Below, in pieces: positions 29,928 through 39,842 of a DNA stretch of 64,000 nucleotides. The notes beneath the pieces were generated by a model that was given only the letters and a program-made list of their open reading frames with translations, ran no database searches and had not been told where the DNA came from. Positions within the stretch are counted from its first letter, which is position 1, and each line of letters opens with the position of its first letter. Origin of the DNA: Pyxidicoccus parkwaysis (GTDB lineage Bacteria > Myxococcota > Myxococcia > Myxococcales > Myxococcaceae). The DNA is taken from contig NZ_CP071090.1 in the NCBI RefSeq assembly GCF_017301735.1, forward strand, positions 8,856,001 through 8,920,000, given 5' to 3'. The position numbers and the translations under genes are program-made.

Positions 29928-30769
29928 ATCCGGACGCCCGTGCCCTTCGTCACCATCGCGGCCAGCCCCTGCTTCGCCAGCGCGGCGGTCCGCACGTGCG
30001 ACGTGAGCGCGCCCAGCTCGCGAATCCAGTTGGCCGCGCGCGGCCCCAGCCCGGAGAACGCCACCGTCAGCGGCGGCGGCAAGGCCACCTTCCCCATCCA
30101 GTAGGCAAGCACCTCGTCCTTCTCCGGCAGCGAGGGCAACCGCATCCGCTCCTGCTCGCGCGCGAGCAACCGCTCCAGCTTGCGCGGCAGGTTCACCTGC
30201 CAGTGCGCAATCATCCGCGCCGGACGCCACGCCCAGTCCGCGAAGGCGAAGCCCTCTCCCGGGAAGTACTCGCCGCGGCCCTGCGTGCTGAAGATGCGGT
30301 CCGGAGGGAACTCCGGGAAGGGCTCCCACTGCCCCGCCAGCAGCGAGGCCAGCCCCATGTCCGACATGGGCCGGAAGCGGAAGCCATCCCGCACCTCACG
30401 CGCACCGCGCGCGTCCCAGTACGGATAGCCCGGCTCCTCCAGCATCAGCGCCAGGTGCAGCGCCTCGTCCCAGACGTCCGCGTAGCCGGCCTGCATGCCG
30501 CCCACCTCCCAGCCCGCGGGGCCCTCCTGCCACTGCTGGAAGATGAGCCGGTCCACCAATTCCGCCCACGGGTCCGCGTCTACCGAGGCCAGCCCGCCGG
30601 GCACCGACGTGGACAGCATGCGCTCGCAGAGCATGCGCGCCTGACCATCTCCCATCCCGTCGAGCAGGGACTCCAGCGCCCCCGGGGCATCCCCCATGGC
30701 GCGGGTGAGGAACGGCAGAACCTGGTCGTGAAAAAACCGGTCGTTGATCGGCCTGAGGACAACATCCAT
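29924..30769 (-). CDS. conserved hypothetical protein
   Basis: A 281-residue soluble, Trp- and acidic-rich protein with no signal peptide, membrane helix or motif I recognise. Distinctive segments are DADPWAELVDRLIFQQWQEG and GEGFAFADWAWRPARMIAHW. It starts 21 bp after the ptsN stop on the same strand, so co-transcription with ptsN is likely. Codon usage matches its neighbours. Function unknown. Confidence 0.8.
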   Translation of the reverse strand: MDVVLRPINDRFFHDQVLPFLTRAMGDAPGALESLLDGMGDGQARMLCERMLSTSVPGGLASVDADPWAELVDRLIFQQWQEGPAGWEVGGMQAGYADVWDEALHLALMLEEPGYPYWDARGAREVRDGFRFRPMSDMGLASLLAGQWEPFPEFPPDRIFSTQGRGEYFPGEGFAFADWAWRPARMIAHWQVNLPRKLERLLAREQERMRLPSLPEKDEVLAYWMGKVALPPPLTVAFSGLGPRAANWIRELGALTSHVRTAALAKQGLAAMVTKGTGVRI

Positions 30770-30790
30770 GTGGCTCCCCCCGAGTCGGCC

Positions 30791-31252
30791 TCAGGGCCGT
30801 GCGTCTTCCTGGATGATGAGGGCGTGGATGTCCGCCGCCGTGGGGGCCTCGAGGATGGCCGTCCGGAAGCGCGGGTTCTTGAAGAGCCGGGAGATGCGGG
30901 CCAGCGCCTTCAGGTGCACGCCCGCGCTGTTCTCCGGGGCCACCAGCGCGAAGAAGAGGTGGGTGGGCCGGCCGTCGATGGCCTCGAAGTCCACTCCCGA
31001 GCGCGACACGCCGAAGGCCGCCTGGAGCTGCGCCATGCCCGGCAGCTTGCCGTGGGGAATGGCCACCCCCTCGCCGATGCCGGTGCTGCCCAGCTTCTCA
31101 CGCTCGCGGAGCACCTCCACCAAGCGGTCCCCGCTGAGCTGCGGATGGGCGCGCACCAGCGTGGCGCTCAGCTCGCGAAGGACCTCCGGCTTCGTCCGCG
31201 ACTGCATGTCGGCGATGACGGCTTGGGGGCTGAGGAACTCGGCGATTCTCAC
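30791..31252 (-). CDS. ptsN: PTS IIA-like nitrogen-regulatory protein PtsN
   Basis: A 153-residue EIIA-Ntr-type protein with the phospho-acceptor His67 in GEGVAIPHGKLPG and the downstream FFALVAPENSAGVHLKALA block. In other bacteria it is a phosphorelay regulator of potassium and nitrogen metabolism, without a sugar permease. It belongs to the classical rpoN-hpf-ptsN neighbourhood, but here it is separated from hpf by an oppositely oriented lipoprotein gene. Confidence 0.9.
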   Translation of the reverse strand: MRIAEFLSPQAVIADMQSRTKPEVLRELSATLVRAHPQLSGDRLVEVLREREKLGSTGIGEGVAIPHGKLPGMAQLQAAFGVSRSGVDFEAIDGRPTHLFFALVAPENSAGVHLKALARISRLFKNPRFRTAILEAPTAADIHALIIQEDARP

Positions 31253-31486
31253 TGACGCTCCCGCGCTGGCGCTCCTGATGGCCGCAATTACTCCTCACCC
31301 TTCCATAGCGCAAGGGTCGCCTGTCTTCCCAACGCCGTCTGCGCTCACTGCGCATCATGGCGGACGGGGAAAGGGAGCGCCACACGACGCGTCGCCCTCC
31401 CGTACTGGGGGGCGATATGCGCTTCACGGCATGGCGTTTTCCCAAGCGAGTCCGGCACGCAACCCCGGACACGCGGAGGAGCCGCC

Positions 31487-32119
31487 ATGAAGCGTCTGTT
31501 GCTGTCGACCGCCACTGCCCTTTCCCTGCTCGGCACGGGCTGCGCTGCCACCTCGGGCGCCCATGCCTCCACCGCCAGCGTCGCCCTCGGAGATTCCTCC
31601 GGAGAGCCCCTGCACCTGGACGGCGAGGCCATCACCGGCCCCCACTCGTCCCTGGTCATCGAGGGGGACGGCATGCGCGGCCGCTTCAGGACCCATCCGG
31701 TCGCCCTCAAGTGGGACTACCAGCAGATGACCGGCTCGGTGGGCTCGCAGGTCACCGAACTGCAGCTCGCGGAAGGAGACGACACCCGCGTCTGGGGCAC
31801 CTTCGGCGGGCTCGCGGTGGACCTCACCGAGGACGGCACCTGGCTGCATGGCCGCGTGGGCCAGTGCGCCTATGCCCTCAAGCGCGAGGGCGACGGCCTC
31901 AAGGGCATGCGCGAGTGCGGCCAGGTGCTGGAGAAGGACATCTCCGTGTCCTTTCCCCAGGCGCTCGCCAGCCGGCCCGTGGGGGAGCGGGCCGCGCTGA
32001 TGACGTTGATGCTGGTGAACACCAAGGCCAAGCCGGTGGCGCCCAGGATGGGCGTGGCGCCCAAGGGCGGCGTCGAGCGCATGAACAAGTTCAGCGACTG
32101 CCGCTACGCCAGCTTCTGA
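31487..32119 (+). CDS. putative lipoprotein, unknown function
   Basis: A 210-residue protein with a type II signal peptide (MKRLLLSTATALSLLGTGC, lipid Cys19). The mature part looks beta-rich, with no known domain, and has three further Cys (CAYALKR, RECGQV, DCRYASF). The ATG is preceded by GGAGGA 7 bp upstream. It is transcribed against its neighbours and separates ptsN from hpf. Confidence 0.8.
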   Translation: MKRLLLSTATALSLLGTGCAATSGAHASTASVALGDSSGEPLHLDGEAITGPHSSLVIEGDGMRGRFRTHPVALKWDYQQMTGSVGSQVTELQLAEGDDTRVWGTFGGLAVDLTEDGTWLHGRVGQCAYALKREGDGLKGMRECGQVLEKDISVSFPQALASRPVGERAALMTLMLVNTKAKPVAPRMGVAPKGGVERMNKFSDCRYASF

Positions 32120-32280
32120 CGGGGAGCGGGGCTGGCGGGGCCGCGCCGTCCGAGCAGGCCTTCCACCAGACGTTTTTCAGAGGGGGTTTCCGGCGGAGCC
32201 CGCGCCATGGGGGGCGCGCTCCGCCGGAGGAAGTCTTCAACAGACACCCCGGTCACACACCGGGCCGGGGTTCGCGCGCT

Positions 32281-32317
32281 CCGTCACCTTGAGGGGGGTG
32301 ACGGGGCGCGATTTTTT
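32281..32317 (+). terminator. weak hairpin plus T-run after the lipoprotein gene
   Basis: ccgtcacc (32281-32288) pairs with ggtgacgg (32297-32304); a run of six T follows at 32312-32317. The T-run starts 8 bases after the stem, further than usual, so efficiency is doubtful. Just upstream, at about 32189-32234, there is another long GC-rich inverted repeat (ccggcggagc / gctccgccgg). Confidence 0.35.
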
Positions 32318-32322
32318 CGGCG

Positions 32323-33009
32323 TCAGGTGCCCGTGGCGGCCGCGGGAGTCGCGGGCGCGTGAGGCTCGATGAGGCCGTACTGTCCATCCTTGCGCCGGTA
32401 GACGATGCACAGCGAGTCCGACTCCACGTTGTGGAAGACGTAGAAGTCGTTGTTCATCAGGTTCATCTGCATCACCGCATCGTCCACGGACAGCGGCTTC
32501 ACCGCCAGATGCGTCGCCCGGACGACGCGCGCGGAGGGAGGCACGGAGGAGGCGGACGGCACGGGTGCCACCGCGACGGGCCTCGGCTCGGGCGCCGCGC
32601 CGCTGGCCTGCGACGCCTCGGCGATGGCGGCCAACTCCTCGGCGTCCGGCATCTCGAACACCGCGTGGCGGACCTTGAGGTGGTTCACCAGGTCCTGCCG
32701 GTGGTGGACGCGCTCGCGTCCGTGATGGGTCTTCAGCTTGTCCCGGTAGCGCCGGAGCTGGCGCTCGATCTTGTCCATCGCCAGGTCGATGGACGCGTAC
32801 ATGTCGTCGCTCTTCTCACGCCCTCGGAGCACCCAGGCCCCCGAGTGGATGGTGATGTCCGCATGGTGGAGGTGGCGCTCCAGCGAGAGCACCACGTGGG
32901 CTTCCCCGGCCCGGTCCAACAGTCGGTTCACCCGTTCGACCTTCTCGCGTGCGTACTCCTTGAGGGAATCCGACGTGCCGAATTGACGGAAGGTGATGTT
33001 GAACTGCAT
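32323..33009 (-). CDS. hpf: long-form ribosome hibernation promoting factor
   Basis: A 228-residue protein. Residues 1-110 are the ribosome-binding HPF/YfiA domain (MQFNITFRQFGTSDSLKEYA, DMYASIDLAMDKIERQLRRY). A Pro/Ala/Ser-rich linker follows, then at about 165-215 the C-terminal dimerisation domain of long HPF (KPLSVDDAVMQMNLMNNDFY). It inactivates and dimerises 70S ribosomes in stationary phase. Its position downstream of rpoN matches the classical cluster, with two extra genes between. Confidence 0.93.
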   Translation of the reverse strand: MQFNITFRQFGTSDSLKEYAREKVERVNRLLDRAGEAHVVLSLERHLHHADITIHSGAWVLRGREKSDDMYASIDLAMDKIERQLRRYRDKLKTHHGRERVHHRQDLVNHLKVRHAVFEMPDAEELAAIAEASQASGAAPEPRPVAVAPVPSASSVPPSARVVRATHLAVKPLSVDDAVMQMNLMNNDFYVFHNVESDSLCIVYRRKDGQYGLIEPHAPATPAAATGT

Positions 33010-33218
33010 GCGCGGCTGCCTCCTAGGGTGAGAGGGGGGCGACGTGACAGATCAGAAACGGTCTGCCCACGGGAAAGCAACCCGCCCCCCCAGGTTGCAT
33101 CTTCCCGAACGCACCACCCGTCCGAGGGAGGACATCCGCCAGCCACCTGGCGTCGCTGGCCCCGGCGCGGATTGAGAGCCGGGCCGGAAACCCTGATATG
33201 GTTTCGCGCCGCGTCAGC

Positions 33219-34103
33219 TCAGGCGAGCACCCCACCCCCGGTGACGCCGAGCACCTCCGCGTTGACGAAGCGCGACTCATCCGAGGCGAGGAACACGTAG
33301 GAGGGCGCCAGCTCCGCGGGCTGCGCGGGGCGTCCCATGGCTGACTTCGCGCCGAACTCCTTCACCTTGTCGGCGCTGAAGGACTGGGGAATCAGCGGCG
33401 TCCACACGGGCCCGGGAGCCACGGCGTTGACGCGGATGCCGCGCTTGATGAGGTCCTGGGCCAGGCCCTTGGTGAAGGCGACGATGGCGCCCTTGGTGCT
33501 GGCGTAGTCGAGGATGCCCGGCGACGGCTGATACGCCTGGATGGACGCGGTGTTGATGATGGTGGCGCCCGCCTTCATGTGCGGCAGCGCGTAGCGGACC
33601 AGGTGGAACATGGCGAGGATGTTGGTGCGGAAGGTGCGCTCCACACGCTCGGCGTCCAGGTCCTCGAACTTCTCCACCGCCTGCCCCTGGAAGGCCGCGT
33701 TGTTGACGAGGATGTCGATGCGGCCGTAGCGCTTCACCGTGTCCTCCACCACCTTGCGGCAGTGGGCCTCCAGCGAGAGGTCTCCGGGAAGCAGCAGCGC
33801 CTTGCGGCCCGCGTCCTCCACGACGCGCTTCACGTGGTTGGCGTCGTCGCCCTCGTTGAGGAAGGACACCGCGAGGTCGGCGCCCTCGCGCGCGAAGGCG
33901 AGGCACACCGCGCGGCCGATGCCGCTGTCCCCACCGGTGACGAGCGCCACCCGGTCCGTCAGCCGGCCCAGCCCCTTGTACGACTGCTCGCCGTAGTCGG
34001 GCTGGGGCTCCATCTGGCCTTCGTGGCCGGGGTGGGGCTGGGTCTGCTCCGGGAACGGGGGCTTCGGGCCAGCGGTGCGCGGGTTGGGGTTCTTCTGGGC
34101 CAT
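33219..34103 (-). CDS. short-chain dehydrogenase/reductase, general-stress type
   Basis: A 294-residue SDR with a 45-residue Pro/Gln-rich N-terminal extension (GPKPPFPEQTQPHPG) typical of YdaD/YhdF-like stress SDRs. The cofactor motif is TGGDSGIGRA, the structural motif NNAA, and the catalytic residues are Ser in NTAS and Tyr-x3-Lys in YASTK. It probably uses NADP(H); the substrate is unknown. It is inserted between hpf and rpoN. Confidence 0.92.
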   Translation of the reverse strand: MAQKNPNPRTAGPKPPFPEQTQPHPGHEGQMEPQPDYGEQSYKGLGRLTDRVALVTGGDSGIGRAVCLAFAREGADLAVSFLNEGDDANHVKRVVEDAGRKALLLPGDLSLEAHCRKVVEDTVKRYGRIDILVNNAAFQGQAVEKFEDLDAERVERTFRTNILAMFHLVRYALPHMKAGATIINTASIQAYQPSPGILDYASTKGAIVAFTKGLAQDLIKRGIRVNAVAPGPVWTPLIPQSFSADKVKEFGAKSAMGRPAQPAELAPSYVFLASDESRFVNAEVLGVTGGGVLA

Positions 34104-34219
34104 TGCGGGGCTCCTCCAGGGAAAGGCTCCCTGGCACGGTGGGGGTGATGGCCGGCCCCGGCAATTGGCGGCCCGGCCCACGCCCCCGCTCCCCTGCCCG
34201 CCCCGCGAGCGCGCGGTGG

Positions 34220-34999
34220 CTACTGGATGGTGACGATGAAGCCTTCCGAGTGGAAGGCGGACCCGGTGCACGAGGAGACGCCGGTGCACTCCAGCGCCGT
34301 GAGGCCCACGCTCCCGCTCAGCGTCAGCAGGTGGTTGGCCACCGGCGTGCTGGCGGGGATGGTGAAGGTGACGAGCCCCCCTTCCTGCGTGGAGGGCACG
34401 GTGGCGGAGGCCGTGCCGCCCTCGCGCAGCAGGGTGACGGTGACGCCGCCCGGCGTCTCGGTGTCCGGCTCCCAGAGGTACGAATACGTCTGCCCGCGCG
34501 CCAGCCGGTCCGCCGAGCCCGCGCCCTGGAACGCGAAGCGGCGCTTCGTCTTACCGCCCTGGATGACGAGGGACACGGTGCCGCTGCCGTCCTTCAGGAC
34601 GATGCGCGCGTCCTCCACCGGCTGCTGGGCCCAGACGTTGGGGTCCACGTCGATGAAGGCGCGGGTGGGCTCACAGACGTCGCGGCCCGCGGTGCCGTTG
34701 ATGCCGCCGGGCTTCAGCGTCATCGCCTGACCGTTGAAGGTGGCGGTGGCGCCGTCGGCGAGGCGGCTGCAAATCCCCCCGCTCGCGAGGGAGAACTCGA
34801 TGGTGACGCGGTGGGCGCCGGCGGGCTCCACGCCCTCCACGACGTCCACGTCGCTGATGGCCCAGGTGAGCGTGCGGTCCGCAAGCCCGGCCACGTCGGT
34901 GGTGACGGACTCTGCGTCGTCACCGCAGCCCGCCACGAGGCCGGCCGCCACGAAGGCTCCAAGGACGGAGCCACGGCGAAGGAAGGAGGAGAGGTTCAT
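34220..34999 (-). CDS. putative lipoprotein, unknown function
   Basis: A 259-residue protein. A type II signal peptide ends at AGLVAGC (lipid Cys at about 25), followed by GDDAES; an Asp after the Cys would be inner-membrane retention in enterics, but here Gly-Asp-Asp is at +2 to +4. The rest appears beta-rich with Thr/Gly-rich strands and a Cys pair near the C-terminus (LECTGVSSCTG). No family recognised. It lies between rpoN and the SDR gene on the same strand. Confidence 0.75.
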   Translation of the reverse strand: MNLSSFLRRGSVLGAFVAAGLVAGCGDDAESVTTDVAGLADRTLTWAISDVDVVEGVEPAGAHRVTIEFSLASGGICSRLADGATATFNGQAMTLKPGGINGTAGRDVCEPTRAFIDVDPNVWAQQPVEDARIVLKDGSGTVSLVIQGGKTKRRFAFQGAGSADRLARGQTYSYLWEPDTETPGGVTVTLLREGGTASATVPSTQEGGLVTFTIPASTPVANHLLTLSGSVGLTALECTGVSSCTGSAFHSEGFIVTIQ

Positions 35000-35036
35000 A
35001 CGTGCCGGCACCCTATACCCACCGCGCCCGGGAACC

Positions 35037-35200
35037 AGGAGCGAACGGCGGGGCAGATGTCGGGTTCCGGCCGGCCTCCGGCGGCACCGCGCCCCCCGTT
35101 GCGAACAACGGGACAGGTGCCAGGCTCCAACTCGCCCGGCCCCAGAAAACAGCACGCCCCGCCGGAGCGAACCAGCGGGGCGGGTGTCGGCTTCGAGCCG
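35037..35200. repeat. three imperfect ~60-bp repeats, two with clear hairpins
   Basis: The core gcgaac starts at 35041, 35101 and 35167, each followed by a diverged copy of gcggggcaggtgtcggsttc. Copies 2 and 3 sit in hairpin loops: cccgttg-cgaa-caacggg, and cgccccgc...gcggggcg with the core in the loop. Copy 1 pairs only weakly (gccc with ggggc). They occupy the gap between rpoN and the lipoprotein gene and resemble degenerate REP-like elements. Confidence 0.55.
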
Positions 35201-35209
35201 CGGCGGCGT

Positions 35210-36727
<1,518 letters not shown>

Positions 36728-36974
36728 GAGACGGGGCTCCCAAGTTGACTCAGTCCCTCACAATCCGGGACCACAATCAAAGACCGTGCCAACGTAACAA
36801 GATGCCCCGGATTCGTCTAGTGGCGATAAGGTGGTCCCTTGCTTGCACAGTTCAAATTCTGCAAGAAAACCAACACCTTACACACGCTCCGTATGAGGAG
36901 TGGGTGTTCACCCTGCGACGCAAAAGCGGGGCCAACCCATCCTAGTCACTCGGTTGGCCGGTGGGGAGTCGTGC

Positions 36975-37715
36975 TCAGAGCGCTTGTTGCAGGCGGAAGC
37001 GCTCCCCCAGGTAGACGGCGCGCGCCTTGGGCGACGCGGCAATCTGGGCGGGGGTGCCCTCTTCGAGAATCTGCCCCTGTGCGATGATGTACGCACGGTC
37101 ACAGATGCCGAGGGTGTCCTGCACGTTGTGGTCGGTGATGAGGACGCCGAGGCCGCGCTCGCGCAGGAGGAAGATCTGCCGCTGGAGGTCGCCCACGTTG
37201 ATGGGGTCCACGCCGGCGAAGGGCTCGTCGAAGAGGATGAAGCGGGGCTGGGGGATGAGGCTGCGGGCAATCTCGGCGCGGCGGCGCTCGCCGCCGGAGA
37301 GCTTCTCGCCCAGGGACTCGGCGACGTGCGAGAGGCCGAACTCCTCCATCAGCGCGTCGGCGCGCTGCTCGCGGGTGCGCTTGTCCATGCCCTTCTGGAG
37401 CTCCAGCACGGCCAGGAAGTTCTCGCGCACGGTGAGCTTGCGGAACACGGACGCTTCCTGCGGCAGGTAGCCCACGCCCCTGCGCGCGCGGCGGTGCATG
37501 GGCAGGTGCGTGAGGTCCTCGTCGCCCACGCGGACGCGGCCGGCGTCGGGCGTCACCTGGCCCACCACCATGTTGAAGCTCGTCGTCTTGCCCGCGCCGT
37601 TGGGGCCCAGGAGGCCCACCACCTCGCCCGGGGCGACGGTGAAGGACACACCGCCCACCACCTTGCGCTTGCCGTAGGTCTTCTCCAGCCCCTCTGCGAA
37701 AAGCTTCGCGCTCAC
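36975..37715 (-). CDS. lptB: LPS export ABC transporter ATP-binding protein LptB
   Basis: A 246-residue ATPase. Walker A is GPNGAGKTT, the signature is LSGGERRR, Walker B is RFILFDEP and the switch His is in ITDHNVQDTL. It powers LPS extraction from the inner membrane together with LptFG. The GTG at 37715 overlaps the lptA stop (GTGA). A 247-bp gap to rpoN is AT-richer than the surroundings and probably carries the rpoN promoter. Confidence 0.96.
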   Translation of the reverse strand: MSAKLFAEGLEKTYGKRKVVGGVSFTVAPGEVVGLLGPNGAGKTTSFNMVVGQVTPDAGRVRVGDEDLTHLPMHRRARRGVGYLPQEASVFRKLTVRENFLAVLELQKGMDKRTREQRADALMEEFGLSHVAESLGEKLSGGERRRAEIARSLIPQPRFILFDEPFAGVDPINVGDLQRQIFLLRERGLGVLITDHNVQDTLGICDRAYIIAQGQILEEGTPAQIAASPKARAVYLGERFRLQQAL

Positions 37716-38311
37716 TTCGACGTGCCTCCCTGGACCGCGGGCTGCGCGGCCGGTGCCGCGGGGGTGCGGGCGGGCGTGCCAGCGCCCTTGCGCCGGGGCG
37801 GCGTGGGCGCCGTCGAGGGGGGCGGCTCGAAGATGATGACGGCGTTCTCCACCTCGAGGCGCTCGCTGCCCAACGTGAGGCGAACCTTCGTCCCCCGCAT
37901 GTACGTGGTCCCCTGCCGGGCCTCCGGGGAGCCCGTCACCACCAGCACGCCGCTGGCCACGTCGTACTCGGCGCGCTCGCCGCGGGCCATGCGGTCCCCG
38001 TCCTCGGCCTGCACGCCGCCGGTGCACACCACGCGCGTCACCACGCGCGGCTGGGTGTAGTGGGCCACCATCTTGTCGCAGCGCAGGCTCAACGTCCGGT
38101 GCGTGGCCCGCACGTTGCCCGTCAGCGTCGCCTGGGTGCGCTCGCCCTCGATGCGGTCCGCGGAAATCTGCACGGGCTCCTTCAGATTCGTGGGCGCCAG
38201 CGAGCTCGCGCCGCGCGCGTCGGCGGCGGGCGGCGTTCCCCCATCGGCGGAGGCCGCGGTGGCGGGCACCGGTTGAGCGACGAAGAAGGCCGTCACGAGG
38301 AACTCAATCAC
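37712..38311 (-). CDS. lptA: LptA/OstA-like periplasmic LPS transport protein
   Basis: A 199-residue exported protein. A short signal peptide (MIEFLVTAFFVAQPVPATA) precedes one OstA beta-jellyroll domain at about 45-160 (VQISADRIEGERTQATLTGN, YDVASGVLVVTG). The tail is Pro/Ala/Arg-rich. It bridges LptC to the outer membrane. It overlaps lptC by ATGA and lptB by GTGA. Confidence 0.88.
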   Translation of the reverse strand: MIEFLVTAFFVAQPVPATAASADGGTPPAADARGASSLAPTNLKEPVQISADRIEGERTQATLTGNVRATHRTLSLRCDKMVAHYTQPRVVTRVVCTGGVQAEDGDRMARGERAEYDVASGVLVVTGSPEARQGTTYMRGTKVRLTLGSERLEVENAVIIFEPPPSTAPTPPRRKGAGTPARTPAAPAAQPAVQGGTSK

Positions 38312-38856
38312 TCTGCCGCTCCCAGCTCGGTCTCCACCGAGCCTTCGAAGATGAACGTCTCGTCCTGCGTGGAGACCTCGAAGCGGTCCGCCCGCAGCCG
38401 GTAGTCCGGGCCCTTCACCGTCACGCCCTCGTTCCCTCGCGCCTGCGCCGTGTTGGCGTCGTACGTCAACCGGGGAGTCTCGATGACCATGCCTTCCCCC
38501 GTGCGGATGACGGCGCCGCCGGAGGCCACCAACTGCTTGGACGCGAGGTTGCCCTCCATATTCGGGGCGCTCACCACCATGCCCCCCGAGGTACCGGCCG
38601 GGCCCTTCGAGACTCCCTGGCCCGGAGGAACCTTCAACACCGCCCGGGTGCCCTGCACGTCACCACCGGCCCGCTGGTACGTGAGCCGCTCGGCGGTGCC
38701 GGACAAGGTGAGCGTCTCGCCCTGGTAGGACTCCATGCGCGCGCCGTAGAGCACCACCTGGGGTGGAGGCTGCTCCTCTCCCCCGGCCTCACGCGGGCGG
38801 GGCGTGCAGGCGGAGAGGAGGAGGACGGCGAGACTGGCGGCGGGCAGGCGCGGCAC
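38308..38856 (-). CDS. lptC: LptC-like LPS export lipoprotein
   Basis: A 182-residue protein with a type II signal peptide (lipobox LLLSAC, Cys16-17) instead of the usual single membrane anchor of LptC. One LptC/OstA-type beta domain follows (VVLYGARMESYQGETLTLSG, LTYDANTAQARGNEGVTVKG). It passes LPS from LptBFG to LptA. It lies 12 bp downstream of the acyltransferase gene and overlaps lptA. Confidence 0.85.
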   Translation of the reverse strand: MPRLPAASLAVLLLSACTPRPREAGGEEQPPPQVVLYGARMESYQGETLTLSGTAERLTYQRAGGDVQGTRAVLKVPPGQGVSKGPAGTSGGMVVSAPNMEGNLASKQLVASGGAVIRTGEGMVIETPRLTYDANTAQARGNEGVTVKGPDYRLRADRFEVSTQDETFIFEGSVETELGAAE

Positions 38857-38868
38857 GGGCCCTCCTTA

Positions 38869-39837
38869 TCACCGGGCCGGGGCGGGCGCCGCCTCCGGAA
38901 GCGGCGAAGGTGTGGCCGGGGACGGACGCGTCTTCCACCGTTGATGCATCCACACCCACTGCTCGGGCGTGCGGCGGATGGCGGCCTCGATTCGCGCGGA
39001 CAACGCCGAGGTCAATTCCAGGGCCGCGGCCTCGCGGTCCTCACCCTGGGGCACCGGCACCTCTTCCATGGACAGGCGGTACCCGCCGCCATCGACGCGG
39101 TGGCAGAAGCCCGCCACCACGGCCGCCCCGGTGCGGATGGCGAGGTCCGCCGCGGCGCGGGGCGTGGCCGCCAGCTGTCCGAAGAAGGGCACGAAGAGCG
39201 ACTGCACGCGTGTGTCCTGGTCGATGAGGATGCCGAGGATTTCGCCGCCGCGCAGCGCCCGCAGCATGGCCCGCGCGGCGCCCTCCTGGCCGCGCCAGAT
39301 GCTCCGCACGCCGCCGCGCTCGCGGAAGCGGCCCACCAATTCTGTGAGGCGCGGGTCGGTGGTCTCCTTGGCGATGCTCTGGCTCGGGTAGCCCGAGCGC
39401 GCCACGCGGCGGGCGAGCAGCTCCCAGTTGCCCACGTGCCCGGAGACGAAGACGACCCCGCGGCCCCGCGCCAGCGCTGTCTCCAGCACGCGACGGTCCT
39501 CCTCCGGCCAGGCGACGAGGCGCTCCAGCTGCCGGTCCATCGTGCCGGTGCAGGCCACTTCCAGCGCGGCGGCGCCCAGGTGACGGAAGGCGGCGCGGGC
39601 CAGGGCCTGCCGCTCCGCGTCGGACTTTTCCGGGAAGGCCACGGCCAGGGACTTCAGGGCCTTGCGGCGCTCTCCACCGGCCACGGTGTAGGCCAGTGCC
39701 CCCAGACGTGCGCCCAGCGCCCGGGCGGCGCCCAGGGGTAGGGGTTGAAGGAGCAACAGCACTCCGCGGATGAGCACGTAGCGGAGGAAACGTTTGAGGC
39801 GCTTTGCTAAGGGTGGACGCTCCACAAGGCGTTCCAT
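38869..39837 (-). CDS. LpxL/HtrB-type lipid A acyltransferase
   Basis: A 322-residue member of the lipid A late acyltransferase (LpxL/LpxM) family. An N-terminal membrane anchor region is followed by the HX4(D/E) catalytic motif HVGNWE and the downstream KETTDPRLTELVGRFRERGG block. It adds a secondary acyl chain to lipid A at the inner membrane. It is the first gene of the lpt-rpoN run, so lipid A maturation and LPS export are co-expressed. Confidence 0.9.
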   Translation of the reverse strand: MERLVERPPLAKRLKRFLRYVLIRGVLLLLQPLPLGAARALGARLGALAYTVAGGERRKALKSLAVAFPEKSDAERQALARAAFRHLGAAALEVACTGTMDRQLERLVAWPEEDRRVLETALARGRGVVFVSGHVGNWELLARRVARSGYPSQSIAKETTDPRLTELVGRFRERGGVRSIWRGQEGAARAMLRALRGGEILGILIDQDTRVQSLFVPFFGQLAATPRAAADLAIRTGAAVVAGFCHRVDGGGYRLSMEEVPVPQGEDREAAALELTSALSARIEAAIRRTPEQWVWMHQRWKTRPSPATPSPLPEAAPAPAR

Positions 39838-39842
39838 ACCCC

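Noticed and set aside
36808..36876. tRNA-like stretch upstream of rpoN: ttcgtctagtgg resembles a D-arm and gttcaaattc a T-loop, ending in acca
   Set aside because: No acceptor stem can be formed between the two ends, the anticodon loop would have five bases and the T-stem is mismatched. Best read as chance in AT-richer promoter DNA.
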